This document shows, one piece after another, positions 1 to 10,362 of a stretch of DNA of 64,000 nt. Position numbers and translations under genes: made by a program. The stretch is from Paenibacillus sp. FSL A5-0031 (GTDB lineage: Bacteria > Bacillota > Bacilli > Paenibacillales > Paenibacillaceae): contig NZ_MRTD01000004.1 in assembly GCF_001956295.1 (NCBI RefSeq), positions 62,001 through 126,000 on the forward strand, given 5' to 3'. The first letter of the stretch is position 1. Every line of letters starts with the position of its first letter. The notes below the pieces were generated by a model that saw nothing but the letters and a program-made list of their open reading frames with translations, was not told where the DNA came from and did not search any database.

Positions 1-3000
1 AGCCTTGCGGTTACATTGATCTTCGCCTTGCCTTCTGCCACGGCTGTAATCACCCCATCTGCGCCAACAGCTGCAACGGAGGGGTTTTCACTTGTGATCG
101 TAATTTTTGCATCGGTAAGGTCCAGAGGTTCTCCTAAGAAGGAAAAACCTTCTACATTAACCGTTACCGTTTTGTTATCCACACCGACCTTCGGTGCAAG
201 CTTAATGTTCCCAAGTGCTGTTAAATCTCCTGATGAGAATACCTTAACCTCCAGCACATCAATCGGGCTTCCTCCTTGACCGCCGCCTGGAAAGGATACT
301 CTTACAAAACGCCCCTGTGCGTCGGGTTTGCTCGGATCAAGCGGATAGTTGTAATACAAGCCCTCTTGCTCCCAAGCATACAAGGTTGTATTGCTTTTTG
401 GAACGGCCAGTGTATTTCTCGATGTCGGCAATCCACCGCCAGACAATGTATTAGTTTCATTGCCTGCTATCCAATTTGTTCCGTCAACGCTATACTCAAT
501 CTTTACCTTGTTCGGCACGTTGTAGTAAGTAACGTTGTCGGCATTTGGCATATGGTGGTTGAAGAAGATATTAACGCGGTTAAGCTTTTGCAGTTTGCCC
601 AAATCATACGTGATGCTTGGATTTGCGTCGCTTGCCGGCGCTACCCATTTTGAGAGATTGCCGCCGGTGGAATCGTTGAGTATGCCATCAGATAATGTTC
701 CGGCGTTACCGCTGTCGCTTGTAACTGTCGGTATAATTCCAGCTGCGACGTTTGCATCCGGGATAAGTGTAATGTAGTTACGCGTCGATGTATAAGTCTT
801 TCCGTCTACAGTGATGTCAGCCCAGTAGCTGTACATCGTAGGAGTAGAAATTTTACCTGTAAATTGCATGGTGTTGCCATTCACAATGAACGGTACTTGA
901 TCGGCCGGCACTTCAGTTACTATGATTTTACCTGTAGAGTTATCGCGTTTACCGTCAACGGTTGCATAATGGTACTTGATAGTTGTGCCGCCCAGAATAT
1001 CAACCGTACCGCCCTTTTCTGTAAAGCCCTGGAATGTCACAGCAAGGTCTTGATTGGTGGAGAATTGACCCCAGAATAAAGCGCCTTCTGTGAGCATATT
1101 CACACCAACAAGCGGAAGTGCAGCTGAAATCGCACCTCCCGATACCTTTACAGGATAGGTATCGGTCTTAACCTGAGGAGCGTTCACACCATCATCATAG
1201 GTTGCCGTAACTGTGATGGTAGCTGTACCGTCACCGACAGCTGTTACCAAACCTGTGGCCTGGTCTACAGTTGCTACGCTTGTCTTGTCGCTTGTGTAGT
1301 GAAGTGTAGCGGCCGCGAATAAATTGCTGTAGTTATTCATATAGCTCTCTGCTCTAAGTTTCAATTTGTTTGATTCCGTTTGGCTGCTGAACAATTTAAC
1401 GCTTGTCATTTTGTATTTTCTTGCAGCGTTTTTTGTTGTAATTTTTATGATTGTATCAATAGGGTCTGCAACAACTTGTGATGTATCAATTGTAATGTAA
1501 TATTTATTATTCTTTTCTTGCGTCGTGAATGGCAGTGAAACACCCTTGTTCAGCCACTCGACCTTGTCAACCGGGTAATCGAAGGGGCCAATTCCGCTCA
1601 TCGAGGCTTGGCCGGTAAATCCGGTCTTGCTCACGCCGGAAATTAGGTTTTTAATCATGTGCATATAGACATACTGGTCACGGGACATAGCGTAACCCCA
1701 ATCAGGACCCTGACCGTGGGAGATAGCCTTCTGCGGGTCGGTATGCCAGCCTGATTTAATGGTGTAATCCATCGTATATGGCAAGGTGCCGGACATGGAC
1801 TCCCGCAGGTCCGGACTGCCGGCATTTGCCATCCATTTTGCAATGGAGCTGCGCATACCTAGCGCATTCTGTGATTCAATAGGCACCATTGAGAAGATAT
1901 TTGCGTTATCCAAATTACTAAACAGGTTATCCATACCGCGGGTTCTACCAATGGACTGGTCATAATTCATGACATAACCGTGTCCATATTGGTTCAAGAT
2001 TTCCTTTGTTAACTCAATCCAATTGTCTCGTTCGTTGCCTTTTGCGTATTGGGCCCAGATATCGAGTGCAGTTGTAAATGGATCGTTCCATTCCTCATGG
2101 GCAACTTTTTTCGTTTGTGGCAAAATACCGTTTATCCAGCCACCGTTGGTGTAAGGTTCACTGTGCCAGAATGGACGCTCGTGAAGGGTAATATCTTGGT
2201 CACCGGTTTGTGCATCAGGGTTTGCATTAATTAATACACGGTCGTTATAGTTGCGTGCAGAGCTCCACGCCACGTCAACATTGCCAGTGCCCTGAGGATT
2301 ACCATCGGCAAAGACATACCAAGGGTTGTATCTTGCTACCAACCCTTGGATATCACTTTCTATAATGTCTCTACCTTCGTACTGTGACGACAAGTACACA
2401 CCGAACTTCATGCCGTAACGCTCTGCAGCCTGCTTTGCCTGCATCACTCTGTCTTTGACATGCCAGTTGTCGTCATCAGATTTGTACAAAGCGTTGTATT
2501 TATACATTTTGTTACTGTCGCTTGGAGTTAAGTTTGCGTTGGGTGACGGCCAGTAGTAAATGGTGTTTTGCACGGTTTCTGTCGAAAGCATGGTCATTCC
2601 CAATTCTTTAGCTGCCTGTGCCCACGCGTCAAAGTTATAGTTTGGGTCATAAAGGTTCGGATAGGTGCCTGTAGTGTGTGACAGCGCTGACATCTTGCCC
2701 TCAATAAACCAATCCACCGGGTTTTCCTTGACCGTTATCGTATATTGCTGCGTTGCAATAGAACCTTGAGCGTCCGTCGCCTTCACTGTGAAGGTGTAAT
2801 CCTTCTGTGATGTGCCTTGAGCGCCGTCTGCAACCTTACCTTCAATGTGACCGCCTTCTGCTAATGTCAGACCGGGCGGCAACTGACCATCGGCAATTTC
2901 CCAGGTGTAGCCGGGATTTCCACCCGCAGCCTGGAATGCAAAGGGAGATGCCTGCGGGGCATCAGATGATGTATTCAGTTTGTCGTCAATTTTCCCAGCC

Positions 3001-3794
3001 ATCCATACATATGGATTTTCATCGTAAGCGTATGGTAGTGTGTTTGACGGATAGTCGTTTGCCGGAACATTTGCATTGCGGTCATCAAATGCAGTTTTAT
3101 CAATAGCAAGGCCCTGTGTCACAATTTTCAGTTGGTTGTCTGTTACGTTTGGTCCCGTTACGGAATAGGTGAGACCTAAAATTTCATTTCCGTTGTTGTC
3201 GGAGAGTCTTGTGTAAAAACCGAGGAAATTCTTGTTCGTACTGGGGTTTTTGTGCTGAATTTCAATGAGAAGCTTGTTCCAACCTTGTTTTAAAGCAATT
3301 GGATATTTGGTGCCGTTCTTGTTCACACGAGATGCGGCTTGGGTTTGTTGTCCACTAAGCGTTTCGTTGGCGAATAGTTTATACACACCCGAACCACCAA
3401 CCTGCCACTGAACCGTTTGCGCTTTGGGGCTGTAAACATAGGTCCCTGCAACAACCCACTTGTTGACTGTGTCCTGTCCCTGCTTGACATCAAAATAACC
3501 CATTAGGTCATTGTAATCATCATAGTTGCGGTTGAAGATACGATCATCGAAATATTGCCAGGTAGATGTTTCCGAGCTGTTCGGATCGACAAAAGACTCG
3601 CCAATGACAGGAACGATGTTTCCAAGAGGCTGCTCGTTGGTAAAAGGACCGGAAACCGCCCATTGGTTCAAGTAAGGCGCGGTTCCGTTCGTTCGAGCCG
3701 CGTCCACTTGATTTGTATTCATATACGTGAACGATGAAACCATTATAGTGGTTGCTAATAATAAAGAAGAAAATCGTTTCAGTTTTTTTCTCAC
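1..3794 (-). CDS. Giant secreted GH29-like glycosidase, 3' end outside window
   Basis: Reading from a GTG at 3794 the frame stays open to base 1, giving 1264 residues with no stop, so the C-terminus is missing. GGAGG lies 9 bases before the GTG; the ATG at 3810 runs into a stop after three codons. A basic N-terminus and hydrophobic stretch form a signal peptide ending near VDA. Then follow an SGPF-type N-terminal region shared with the next gene, a DDRIFNRNYDDY segment, a putative-Ig module (AFQAAGGNPGYTW), and an alpha-L-fucosidase-like barrel with GMKFGVYLSS and YVFADG, the latter at the place of the GH29 nucleophile strand. After it come Big2-like Ig modules and a discoidin-type carbohydrate-binding module. 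It probably cuts fucose-containing or related glycans outside the cell; GH29 membership is by motif only and the substrate is unknown. It is a paralogue of the next gene upstream. Confidence 0.8.
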   Translation of the reverse strand, partial: MRKKLKRFSSLLLATTIMVSSFTYMNTNQVDAARTNGTAPYLNQWAVSGPFTNEQPLGNIVPVIGESFVDPNSSETSTWQYFDDRIFNRNYDDYNDLMGYFDVKQGQDTVNKWVVAGTYVYSPKAQTVQWQVGGSGVYKLFANETLSGQQTQAASRVNKNGTKYPIALKQGWNKLLIEIQHKNPSTNKNFLGFYTRLSDNNGNEILGLTYSVTGPNVTDNQLKIVTQGLAIDKTAFDDRNANVPANDYPSNTLPYAYDENPYVWMAGKIDDKLNTSSDAPQASPFAFQAAGGNPGYTWEIADGQLPPGLTLAEGGHIEGKVADGAQGTSQKDYTFTVKATDAQGSIATQQYTITVKENPVDWFIEGKMSALSHTTGTYPNLYDPNYNFDAWAQAAKELGMTMLSTETVQNTIYYWPSPNANLTPSDSNKMYKYNALYKSDDDNWHVKDRVMQAKQAAERYGMKFGVYLSSQYEGRDIIESDIQGLVARYNPWYVFADGNPQGTGNVDVAWSSARNYNDRVLINANPDAQTGDQDITLHERPFWHSEPYTNGGWINGILPQTKKVAHEEWNDPFTTALDIWAQYAKGNERDNWIELTKEILNQYGHGYVMNYDQSIGRTRGMDNLFSNLDNANIFSMVPIESQNALGMRSSIAKWMANAGSPDLRESMSGTLPYTMDYTIKSGWHTDPQKAISHGQGPDWGYAMSRDQYVYMHMIKNLISGVSKTGFTGQASMSGIGPFDYPVDKVEWLNKGVSLPFTTQEKNNKYYITIDTSQVVADPIDTIIKITTKNAARKYKMTSVKLFSSQTESNKLKLRAESYMNNYSNLFAAATLHYTSDKTSVATVDQATGLVTAVGDGTATITVTATYDDGVNAPQVKTDTYPVKVSGGAISAALPLVGVNMLTEGALFWGQFSTNQDLAVTFQGFTEKGGTVDILGGTTIKYHYATVDGKRDNSTGKIIVTEVPADQVPFIVNGNTMQFTGKISTPTMYSYWADITVDGKTYTSTRNYITLIPDANVAAGIIPTVTSDSGNAGTLSDGILNDSTGGNLSKWVAPASDANPSITYDLGKLQKLNRVNIFFNHHMPNADNVTYYNVPNKVKIEYSVDGTNWIAGNETNTLSGGGLPTSRNTLAVPKSNTTLYAWEQEGLYYNYPLDPSKPDAQGRFVRVSFPGGGQGGSPIDVLEVKVFSSGDLTALGNIKLAPKVGVDNKTVTVNVEGFSFLGEPLDLTDAKITITSENPSVAAVGADGVITAVAEGKAKINVTAR

Positions 3795-3856
3795 TGGATT
3801 ATTCCTCCATTAAAGTTTTTTAGAAACAGACTCTTTATTAGTCGTTTGGTCCGACA

Positions 3857-3870
3857 TGATACCGCTTTCA
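3857..3870. promoter_or_regulatory. Catabolite-responsive element (cre) candidate
   Basis: The minus-strand 14-mer TGAAAGCGGTATCA agrees with the degenerate CcpA site TGWNANCGNTNWCA at every fixed position. It lies about 63 bases upstream of the GTG start of the giant glycosidase, where CcpA could block initiation or early elongation. Binding is inferred from the consensus only. Confidence 0.55.
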
Positions 3871-4199
3871 CGAAAACTTATCTATTCACAACGCAGAAAT
3901 GAATACAAAGTATATCTCCTTTCTATCACACTCCTTATGTAATTAAGAATTTGTGCAGCTAACCCCCGATAAGCATCATCCTCCGCGATCAAAAAAAATG
4001 AATTCCTGTGGATTGCAACTCAACACTAATGGATCTGATTCATCTTGAATACAAAAAAAAGGAGGTATTCCTCTAAAAATTAACGACAGCAGATCTCCAA
4101 AATGAACTTTTTTCATTAAGATTTTAATATTTTCAATCCTAGCGTATGAAAAAGCCTTTGATATTCGCTAAGTTACGATTTCGGCATCGCATGAGAAAC
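3871..4199. other. Upstream region without a gene, with a motif shared with the sister gene
   Basis: No convincing coding frame is present. On the minus strand it carries a stretch around 4045-4075 (A-rich run, then an AGAGGAAT core with flanking AATT) that recurs upstream of the sister giant gene at about 10450-10485. Each copy lies roughly 200-270 bases before its start codon. This may be a shared regulatory site or simply residue of the gene duplication. Confidence 0.3.
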
Positions 4200-4235
4200 A
4201 ACCACCCGCTCTGCATGATGACCAGGCGGATGGTT
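4200..4235 (-). terminator. Probable terminator of the 2-kb-residue glycosidase gene
   Basis: The minus-strand transcript can form a 10-bp stem (arms 4226-4235 and 4200-4209, one G-U pair) with a 16-base loop, 55 bases after the stop codon. The following GTTTCT is only weakly U-rich, so termination may be partial. Confidence 0.4.
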
Positions 4236-4289
4236 GCACGGTTAGCGTCTATGAATCTTCGTTACAGGTTTTGGATGCGATTCCCTTGG

Positions 4290-7200
4290 TCATTCCAAAA
4301 TTTTTCTAGCAATCGCCGCAAGATCCAGAATATCGATAACGCCATTGCGATCGAAGTCTGCGGACTTGAACTGATTCCAATCTGGGTGCTTGTCATCCAT
4401 GCCATAATGAGCCGCTGCGATGGCAAGATCAGCGATCGAGTACTTGTTATCGTTGTTCGAGTCTCCTGGCAATACAGGAACCGCCGTCACTTCTACGCGT
4501 ATGGACGCCGGAATCGCCCCACTCTCGTTTCCTTCCGCGTCGCCTAAAGCGGCGCTTGTAACCGATATCGACCCGCTTGCGTTCTTCGAGACTTGCTTAG
4601 CTATAAATTTCAGCTCTACGATTTCTTCATCACCCTTGATCGCATTGTCCATCCCAAGACTAGCGACTAGCAAACGTATTTGTCCAGGAGCAGGCATCTC
4701 CTGTACATAGACACTAATTCCCTCATGAATGGCAACCGCCTCTTTGAATTCATAGAGACTGGAGTCATACTGGAGCAGCACATCCTGGCCCAGCACCGGA
4801 TTTTGCACTTCCTTCAGACCATAGCTCACCGAGAACGGCTCGCCCTTCATGACCGAAGACGGTCCAGTAAGCCTCACGGCTGTTTGCTGCTCACCGCTCT
4901 TTGTCACATGAACCTGCGCCGTTACCGTTTTTCCGCCGTAAGTTGCGCTCAATGTCGTGCTTCCTTCCCCTACTCCCGTCACCATTCCTTTGTTATCTAC
5001 AGTGGCAATCTTCCAGTCCTCTGTCGTGAATACGGCTAGCGAGGTGACATCCTTCACGACGCCGGATTCGCTGTATGTCGATGTGACGACCGTTTGATGC
5101 GTATCGCCTACGGTCAGGCTGTAGGACGGTTTGTTCAGGCTGAGCGTAAACAATTGTTGAACCTCAGCTACTCTAATCGTAGCTTTTGGTTCCGCCGATG
5201 ATCCTTCTACCATTCCTTTAACGGTAATCACGCCCGCTTGGGCTACCATTTCTGCCGTAATTGGGGACCACACAACTTCCGCGAGTCCAGTCGTTCCGTC
5301 GTTGTACACGGCTTCAACCTGTGCGGGAAGTGCGGGAATTACGCCTTCGTCCGTATCTACGGCAACCGATTTGTAATCTACAATCGTTTTTACGAATGGT
5401 TTCTGAGCTTCGTATACTTCAAATTCTGCCAGTCCGCATTCTGCACCGCTTGGATTGTTGTATTTATTTTCCGGATCGATGGTAAACTTAATCCAACTTG
5501 TCGTTATCGGAGTATCGAATGTCACGATGTTATCCGGTTGGCCTTGCCATTTGATTCCCGTTACCTTTAGGCTGCCGCCCTCCCACTCAAGGAGTCCTTC
5601 AACAATTTGGTTCACATCGTGTCCTCTATCAACCAGATTAATATGGCTAATTTCCATAGGACTAGGGAATTGAAGTTTTATCCATGGGTTTTTATCCGCA
5701 GCTTTCGCTGCCCATGTAGTTCCTTTATCACCGTCAATCGCTTTAATTCCAAAATAGCGATCGTCCTGATTGTTTCCATCAGGGACGCCATTTCTATCTC
5801 TTACAGAGGATACAGATACGGTGGCGATGTTGGCTATATTTGCGGCTACAGCAGTAATGCTTTGCTGATTTGACTCCACAATCACTCCATCCAGCGTTAC
5901 TCTTGCTTTCACAGTCGATTGGAACGTTTTGTTGACAGCTCCTTTTACCACAATCGTATTGCTGCCCGGAACAACCTCCAATCTCGAATCACTAAACAGA
6001 TATTCGACTACAGCTCTTGATAAATCACCTTTTTCTTCCGTGTCTAACAAACCTTCAATAGCTGCAACGATCGGTTCGTTAGGTTTAATAGTCGTTTTAT
6101 TCAACGTAACGCTAACTTTGTTCAAATAAGAACGAATATAGAGATGTCCTGACTTATCAACGAATAAATATGCCACTTTCTCCAGTGAGCGTCCGCCAAT
6201 CATTACCTTAATATTCAATTTGGCCATACCTTCGGAAACAGCCGTTATCAGGTTGGATTCATTCACCGCAATGACATCCTGATTTTCACTTGTCACCACA
6301 ACCTCAGCATTTCCATCGATTTGCTCGCCCGCGCCAGTGTAAGCTTTAATGTCATATTTCCCTGTCGTCGCGTTCACTGGTTTGAACTCATATTCGAAGC
6401 TATCGAACAAATTGGACTTATCAAGTCCATTCACAGCCACTTCTAACAAATCCATCGTCGATCCGTTTGAGCCGCCCTCGAATGCGAATCTGACATATTG
6501 CGCCGAAGTGTTTACTGGATATTGATTATAGAATCCAAAATAAGCATTCCCCGTCGGACCATTAACGGTGCTGACATCGTTCCAAGCCGTACCATCCTCG
6601 CTCGTTTGGATGTTAATCGATTTCGGCGTATTGATATATCTTTGATCTAATGAATTAAAATTGATATTGATGTTTGCAATCTCGGACTTGGTCGGCAGCT
6701 GAAATTGAATCCATGCCTTTTCCTCTGCTGCAACGGACCATTTTGCTTGATCAAAATGAATGCCGTCGATAGTTTTGCCATCCGCTAAATGTTCTACCGC
6801 AGCTTGATTATGGCTCGCTGTAATCTCGGCAGACTTCGCAAGATTGGTATAAGGAAGCACATCCATGAACACTTTATTGGTCGTAAATGTCTTCCCGTCT
6901 AACGTGACATCCGCCCAAACAACACCCTTCATTAGTTGATCGACATACGGCGTGATCATTACATTTTTGTTGAAAGTAAAAGTACTTATTTCTTTGATCG
7001 CAACTGGTTTATATTTATCCCCCGCCTGCACGTCAACGATGCCGCCGTGCCATACAATTTGTGCGGCATCCAATCCGATGGCTCCGCCTTTCGCTGACCT
7101 GCCCTCAATCTGATAGCGGAGTGTTTCTAATGTGTTGAATTCACCGAATGCCTCCTTACCATTGACAAGCAATGTTGCCCCAATCATACTTTCACCCACA

Positions 7201-10200
7201 TAAATTTTGCCGTCTCTTGCAGTTACCTTCAATGTATCCTGTTTCTTAACTCCCTCATAAGTACCGCTTACGGTAATGGTTGTTGTTCCATTCGATACCG
7301 GAGTCACGGTTCCATTATTATTGACTGCCGCTATGTCAGCATTCCCGCTTTGGTAAGTTAAACCGGAAAGCTTGACTTTAAGCGCTGGGAAGGTCATATA
7401 TCCCTCGGCGTTGATTTGGAGTGACGAAGGCGATAACTGCTCGCCCGTCGCATTAACATTCGTAAGTGTATATTTGCGAGCGGAATTGTCCGTTACAATT
7501 TTGATGATCGTATCGATCGGATCCTCCTGTACGCCCGCCAGATCAATGGTCAGGCTGTCCCCGCTTTGTGTAAATGATGGGATTGGACTATTTTCGTTTA
7601 ACCATGTTACCGATGTTACGTTATCCTTGATCGGACCAATAGTCAAAGATCTATCCGCAATCGCATCGAATCCTTTTTTGCTGTCGGGACCTTTCATAAT
7701 ATGAAGGTAGATATTGTTATCCCGATAAGTCGCATATCCCCATTGCGGGCCTGTTGTGCTGTTAGGAAAAGCAAATTTCTCATAGTTTCCTTTTCCATCA
7801 TCTGCGAAGCCATAGCCTCTGAGGAAATAGGGCGTTGTCCCTGTCGTGGATTCGTGCCTCTCCGGTTTGCCTGCAGGCGTAAACCATGCGATCATTGCTT
7901 CTCTCACATCTATGAATTCCTGCTCTGCTTTCGGATACCTTGTTGCTATATCCTGAACAGAATCCCAGAAAGGCCCCCGGCTGTCTACAGGCGTCTGATC
8001 ATTATTGTCTACGTAGCCTCTGCCTGCATTCATCATCATTTCTTTGGCCACTTGCCGGAAATCGTCGCGTTTGCCGTAATAGGGAGACAGCGCGTTTTTC
8101 GTCCGAATCAGTTTCCACGGTTCCATCGGCGTCCGCTTCAACAGATGATTCGCCCCGGCATTGTGGTAAATGCCATCCGCTTCCGCCGTTCTTAGATCCG
8201 GGTCTCCAAACTCCTCGCCCCAAGCATTGGAATTGACGATAATTTCATCGCTATAATTGCGGATGTTGCTGTACATTACATCATAATTGGCGCTGCGCAT
8301 AGCTTGAGGACCGTCAAAATAAAGGTAGGACGGATCATAACGCAATATGAGGTCCTCCACATTCTGCATAAACACATCCGTAGAATTATGCTGCAGCCCT
8401 CCGCCTTCGGTTGCGTAATAGATACCGAACTTCATGCCATGGCGTTTGACTGCCTCCTCAAAAGGCTTAATGGTGTCGAAGAGCTTGCCGTTTTCATCCT
8501 TGGGTAAATGCTCATGCCGAGGATGTTTCGGATCTGCAAATTTAGACGGCCAAGTATAAATTTGTTGCAGCGATTCAATCGAAACTAATGAATGTCCTTG
8601 ACGCTTTGCTCTTTCTGCCCATAGATCAATCGAGAAATTCGGGTCCACAAAATTGCTGTACGACGGGAAAGCATGAGTTAAAGCACCCACACGCCCTTCT
8701 TCAAACCATTTGTTAGGACGTTCCTTTACTGTAATGGTCATATCCTTACTAGTTGTATTTCCATCTAAATCCTTTACTTGTACAGTAAAGTTATAATCAC
8801 CTGGTTTAGTATTAATATCGATGATACCTTTCCTGCTACTTAAGTCGACATTTCCATTTACTAATCCATCTGCAATGGTTCCATCTGCATTTAATTCCAA
8901 GCCGTCAGGCAGTTTGCCGTCTACGATCGTCCACGTATAACCGGGCTTCCCACCGCTCGCCATAAATTGAAATGCCGATGCCGCGACGCCGTGTTGCTTA
9001 GCGGAAGTCGATTTATTCCATACATAAGGCCATTCCTTGTAACCAATCGGCATATTATGAGTTGGAAGTGCGGCTTCCAGCTCATCCTCGGTTGAAAGGC
9101 CTTGCGTGACAATTTTTAAAGATGCAGCTTCGCCTTCGACCGATTGGATTAGTCCGCTTATTTTATTGCCATTTTGATCCGCGACTCGGCCATAAAACCC
9201 GAGATAAGCCACGTTCTGATCCTTTCCTACCGGAACATTGTTGGCATTCACATCTTCTGTGTAGGTATGTTTGATTTGAATCATCAGTTTATTCCAACCC
9301 TGTTTCAATTGGATCGCTTGTTTTGTCAAATCCTTCTGCACTTCCACCGGGGTGGTCGGCGTGGTAACGCATGCATCATTTACATAGAGCCGATACGAAC
9401 CGCTGGCGCCTACATTAAAATAGGCTTGTTGTTCAGTCGGACTATAAACATAGGAGTGGGCGTACACATATTTGTTTCTCGTGTCGACCCCTTTTTTGAC
9501 CGTATAATAACCGTATAAATCTTGATAATCATCGTAGTTGCGGTTATAAATGCGATCATCAAAATATTCCCATTTATTATTTTCACTTGCTGAGCCTAAC
9601 GAATCTCCTACTTTGGGAGCGATTACAGAATTGCCCGTACCGGATTCACTCTTAGGCTTGTTATAGACCTCTATTTCCGATATGCCCGTTATCGAAGGAT
9701 ACGGCGTACGTCCTTTGTCGACTTCAACCTTCATTTCAACTACATTTTTTAACGCAGTCTGCATGGTATATATGGTCGGTTCCGATGAGCTTGGAGACGT
9801 GCTGTCAATCTTTCCGGATTCTACTTTGCTTCCGTCTTCAAGAGTGAAAGTAAGATGATACCAATTGTTAATGTGACGCGAGTCGCCCCATTGCGTTAAT
9901 TTAACTTCGTTGATTGCAATAGGTTCACTCCACTTCAAATTCACCCACGGACTGGAATCGTTTTCCGTAACCCACTGATTTTTTGTACTCCCGTCAACTA
10001 AATTGGAGACAGGATTCGCTGCAAGAGCTGCGGATGCCGTAACTTCCGATGCCTGCGGCGCTAAATTTACGATTTCCCCCGCATCGCATGCATAGATTTG
10101 ATCCGCTACGGGCGAATCGAATGGACCGGAGACCAGCCACGAGTTCATAAACGGAGCATTGCCCGCCGTTTGCTGCGCGTATACGTTCGTGCTCAGAAAG

Positions 10201-10274
10201 CCAAACGAAAATGATGTAAAGATCACGGCAGTTGCCAATGCAAGGGAAGTCGTTTTTCTGATTTTTTTCATCAT
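4290..10274 (-). CDS. Giant secreted GH29-like glycosidase with cohesin and dockerin modules
   Basis: This protein has 1994 residues. The start is set at ATG 10274, since GGAGG at 10285-10289 is 10 bases away but would touch an ATG at 10283. A signal peptide ends near VYA (about residue 34). In rough order there follow a discoidin-like module (70-205), the DDRIYNRNYDDY region (240-370), a putative-Ig module (430-520) and a GH29/alpha-L-fucosidase-like barrel (520-930). The barrel has HGMKFGIYYAT and SYLYFDG, whose Asp matches the family nucleophile. After it come Big2 modules, two more discoidin modules (about 1150-1290 and 1480-1620), a Big4 and a Big2 module, a cohesin-like domain (about 1800-1930) and a dockerin with two Ca-binding loops (DSNNDNKYSIADL, DFDRNGVIDILDL). 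It is likely a multi-binding extracellular exo-glycosidase. Having both cohesin and dockerin in one chain suggests self-association or a simple docked complex. Substrate not predictable. Confidence 0.85.
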   Translation of the reverse strand: MMKKIRKTTSLALATAVIFTSFSFGFLSTNVYAQQTAGNAPFMNSWLVSGPFDSPVADQIYACDAGEIVNLAPQASEVTASAALAANPVSNLVDGSTKNQWVTENDSSPWVNLKWSEPIAINEVKLTQWGDSRHINNWYHLTFTLEDGSKVESGKIDSTSPSSSEPTIYTMQTALKNVVEMKVEVDKGRTPYPSITGISEIEVYNKPKSESGTGNSVIAPKVGDSLGSASENNKWEYFDDRIYNRNYDDYQDLYGYYTVKKGVDTRNKYVYAHSYVYSPTEQQAYFNVGASGSYRLYVNDACVTTPTTPVEVQKDLTKQAIQLKQGWNKLMIQIKHTYTEDVNANNVPVGKDQNVAYLGFYGRVADQNGNKISGLIQSVEGEAASLKIVTQGLSTEDELEAALPTHNMPIGYKEWPYVWNKSTSAKQHGVAASAFQFMASGGKPGYTWTIVDGKLPDGLELNADGTIADGLVNGNVDLSSRKGIIDINTKPGDYNFTVQVKDLDGNTTSKDMTITVKERPNKWFEEGRVGALTHAFPSYSNFVDPNFSIDLWAERAKRQGHSLVSIESLQQIYTWPSKFADPKHPRHEHLPKDENGKLFDTIKPFEEAVKRHGMKFGIYYATEGGGLQHNSTDVFMQNVEDLILRYDPSYLYFDGPQAMRSANYDVMYSNIRNYSDEIIVNSNAWGEEFGDPDLRTAEADGIYHNAGANHLLKRTPMEPWKLIRTKNALSPYYGKRDDFRQVAKEMMMNAGRGYVDNNDQTPVDSRGPFWDSVQDIATRYPKAEQEFIDVREAMIAWFTPAGKPERHESTTGTTPYFLRGYGFADDGKGNYEKFAFPNSTTGPQWGYATYRDNNIYLHIMKGPDSKKGFDAIADRSLTIGPIKDNVTSVTWLNENSPIPSFTQSGDSLTIDLAGVQEDPIDTIIKIVTDNSARKYTLTNVNATGEQLSPSSLQINAEGYMTFPALKVKLSGLTYQSGNADIAAVNNNGTVTPVSNGTTTITVSGTYEGVKKQDTLKVTARDGKIYVGESMIGATLLVNGKEAFGEFNTLETLRYQIEGRSAKGGAIGLDAAQIVWHGGIVDVQAGDKYKPVAIKEISTFTFNKNVMITPYVDQLMKGVVWADVTLDGKTFTTNKVFMDVLPYTNLAKSAEITASHNQAAVEHLADGKTIDGIHFDQAKWSVAAEEKAWIQFQLPTKSEIANININFNSLDQRYINTPKSINIQTSEDGTAWNDVSTVNGPTGNAYFGFYNQYPVNTSAQYVRFAFEGGSNGSTMDLLEVAVNGLDKSNLFDSFEYEFKPVNATTGKYDIKAYTGAGEQIDGNAEVVVTSENQDVIAVNESNLITAVSEGMAKLNIKVMIGGRSLEKVAYLFVDKSGHLYIRSYLNKVSVTLNKTTIKPNEPIVAAIEGLLDTEEKGDLSRAVVEYLFSDSRLEVVPGSNTIVVKGAVNKTFQSTVKARVTLDGVIVESNQQSITAVAANIANIATVSVSSVRDRNGVPDGNNQDDRYFGIKAIDGDKGTTWAAKAADKNPWIKLQFPSPMEISHINLVDRGHDVNQIVEGLLEWEGGSLKVTGIKWQGQPDNIVTFDTPITTSWIKFTIDPENKYNNPSGAECGLAEFEVYEAQKPFVKTIVDYKSVAVDTDEGVIPALPAQVEAVYNDGTTGLAEVVWSPITAEMVAQAGVITVKGMVEGSSAEPKATIRVAEVQQLFTLSLNKPSYSLTVGDTHQTVVTSTYSESGVVKDVTSLAVFTTEDWKIATVDNKGMVTGVGEGSTTLSATYGGKTVTAQVHVTKSGEQQTAVRLTGPSSVMKGEPFSVSYGLKEVQNPVLGQDVLLQYDSSLYEFKEAVAIHEGISVYVQEMPAPGQIRLLVASLGMDNAIKGDEEIVELKFIAKQVSKNASGSISVTSAALGDAEGNESGAIPASIRVEVTAVPVLPGDSNNDNKYSIADLAIAAAHYGMDDKHPDWNQFKSADFDRNGVIDILDLAAIARKILE

Positions 10275-10326
10275 GAATACCATTCCTCCTCTATTGTCAA
10301 TTTCCAGACGTTTTTATGACCGTTGC

Positions 10327-10362
10327 CTATTTGCTTGGATCCGCCGAACCGCAATCATGCAT
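10327..10362 (-). CDS. Possible 11-codon leader peptide
   Basis: An ATG at 10362 is preceded by GGAGGG at a good distance and reads MHDCGSADPSK before TAG, 53 bases upstream of the giant glycosidase start. The ribosome site is as strong as those of real genes here. It could be a translated leader or a chance frame; nothing else supports it. Confidence 0.25.
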   Translation of the reverse strand: MHDCGSADPSK

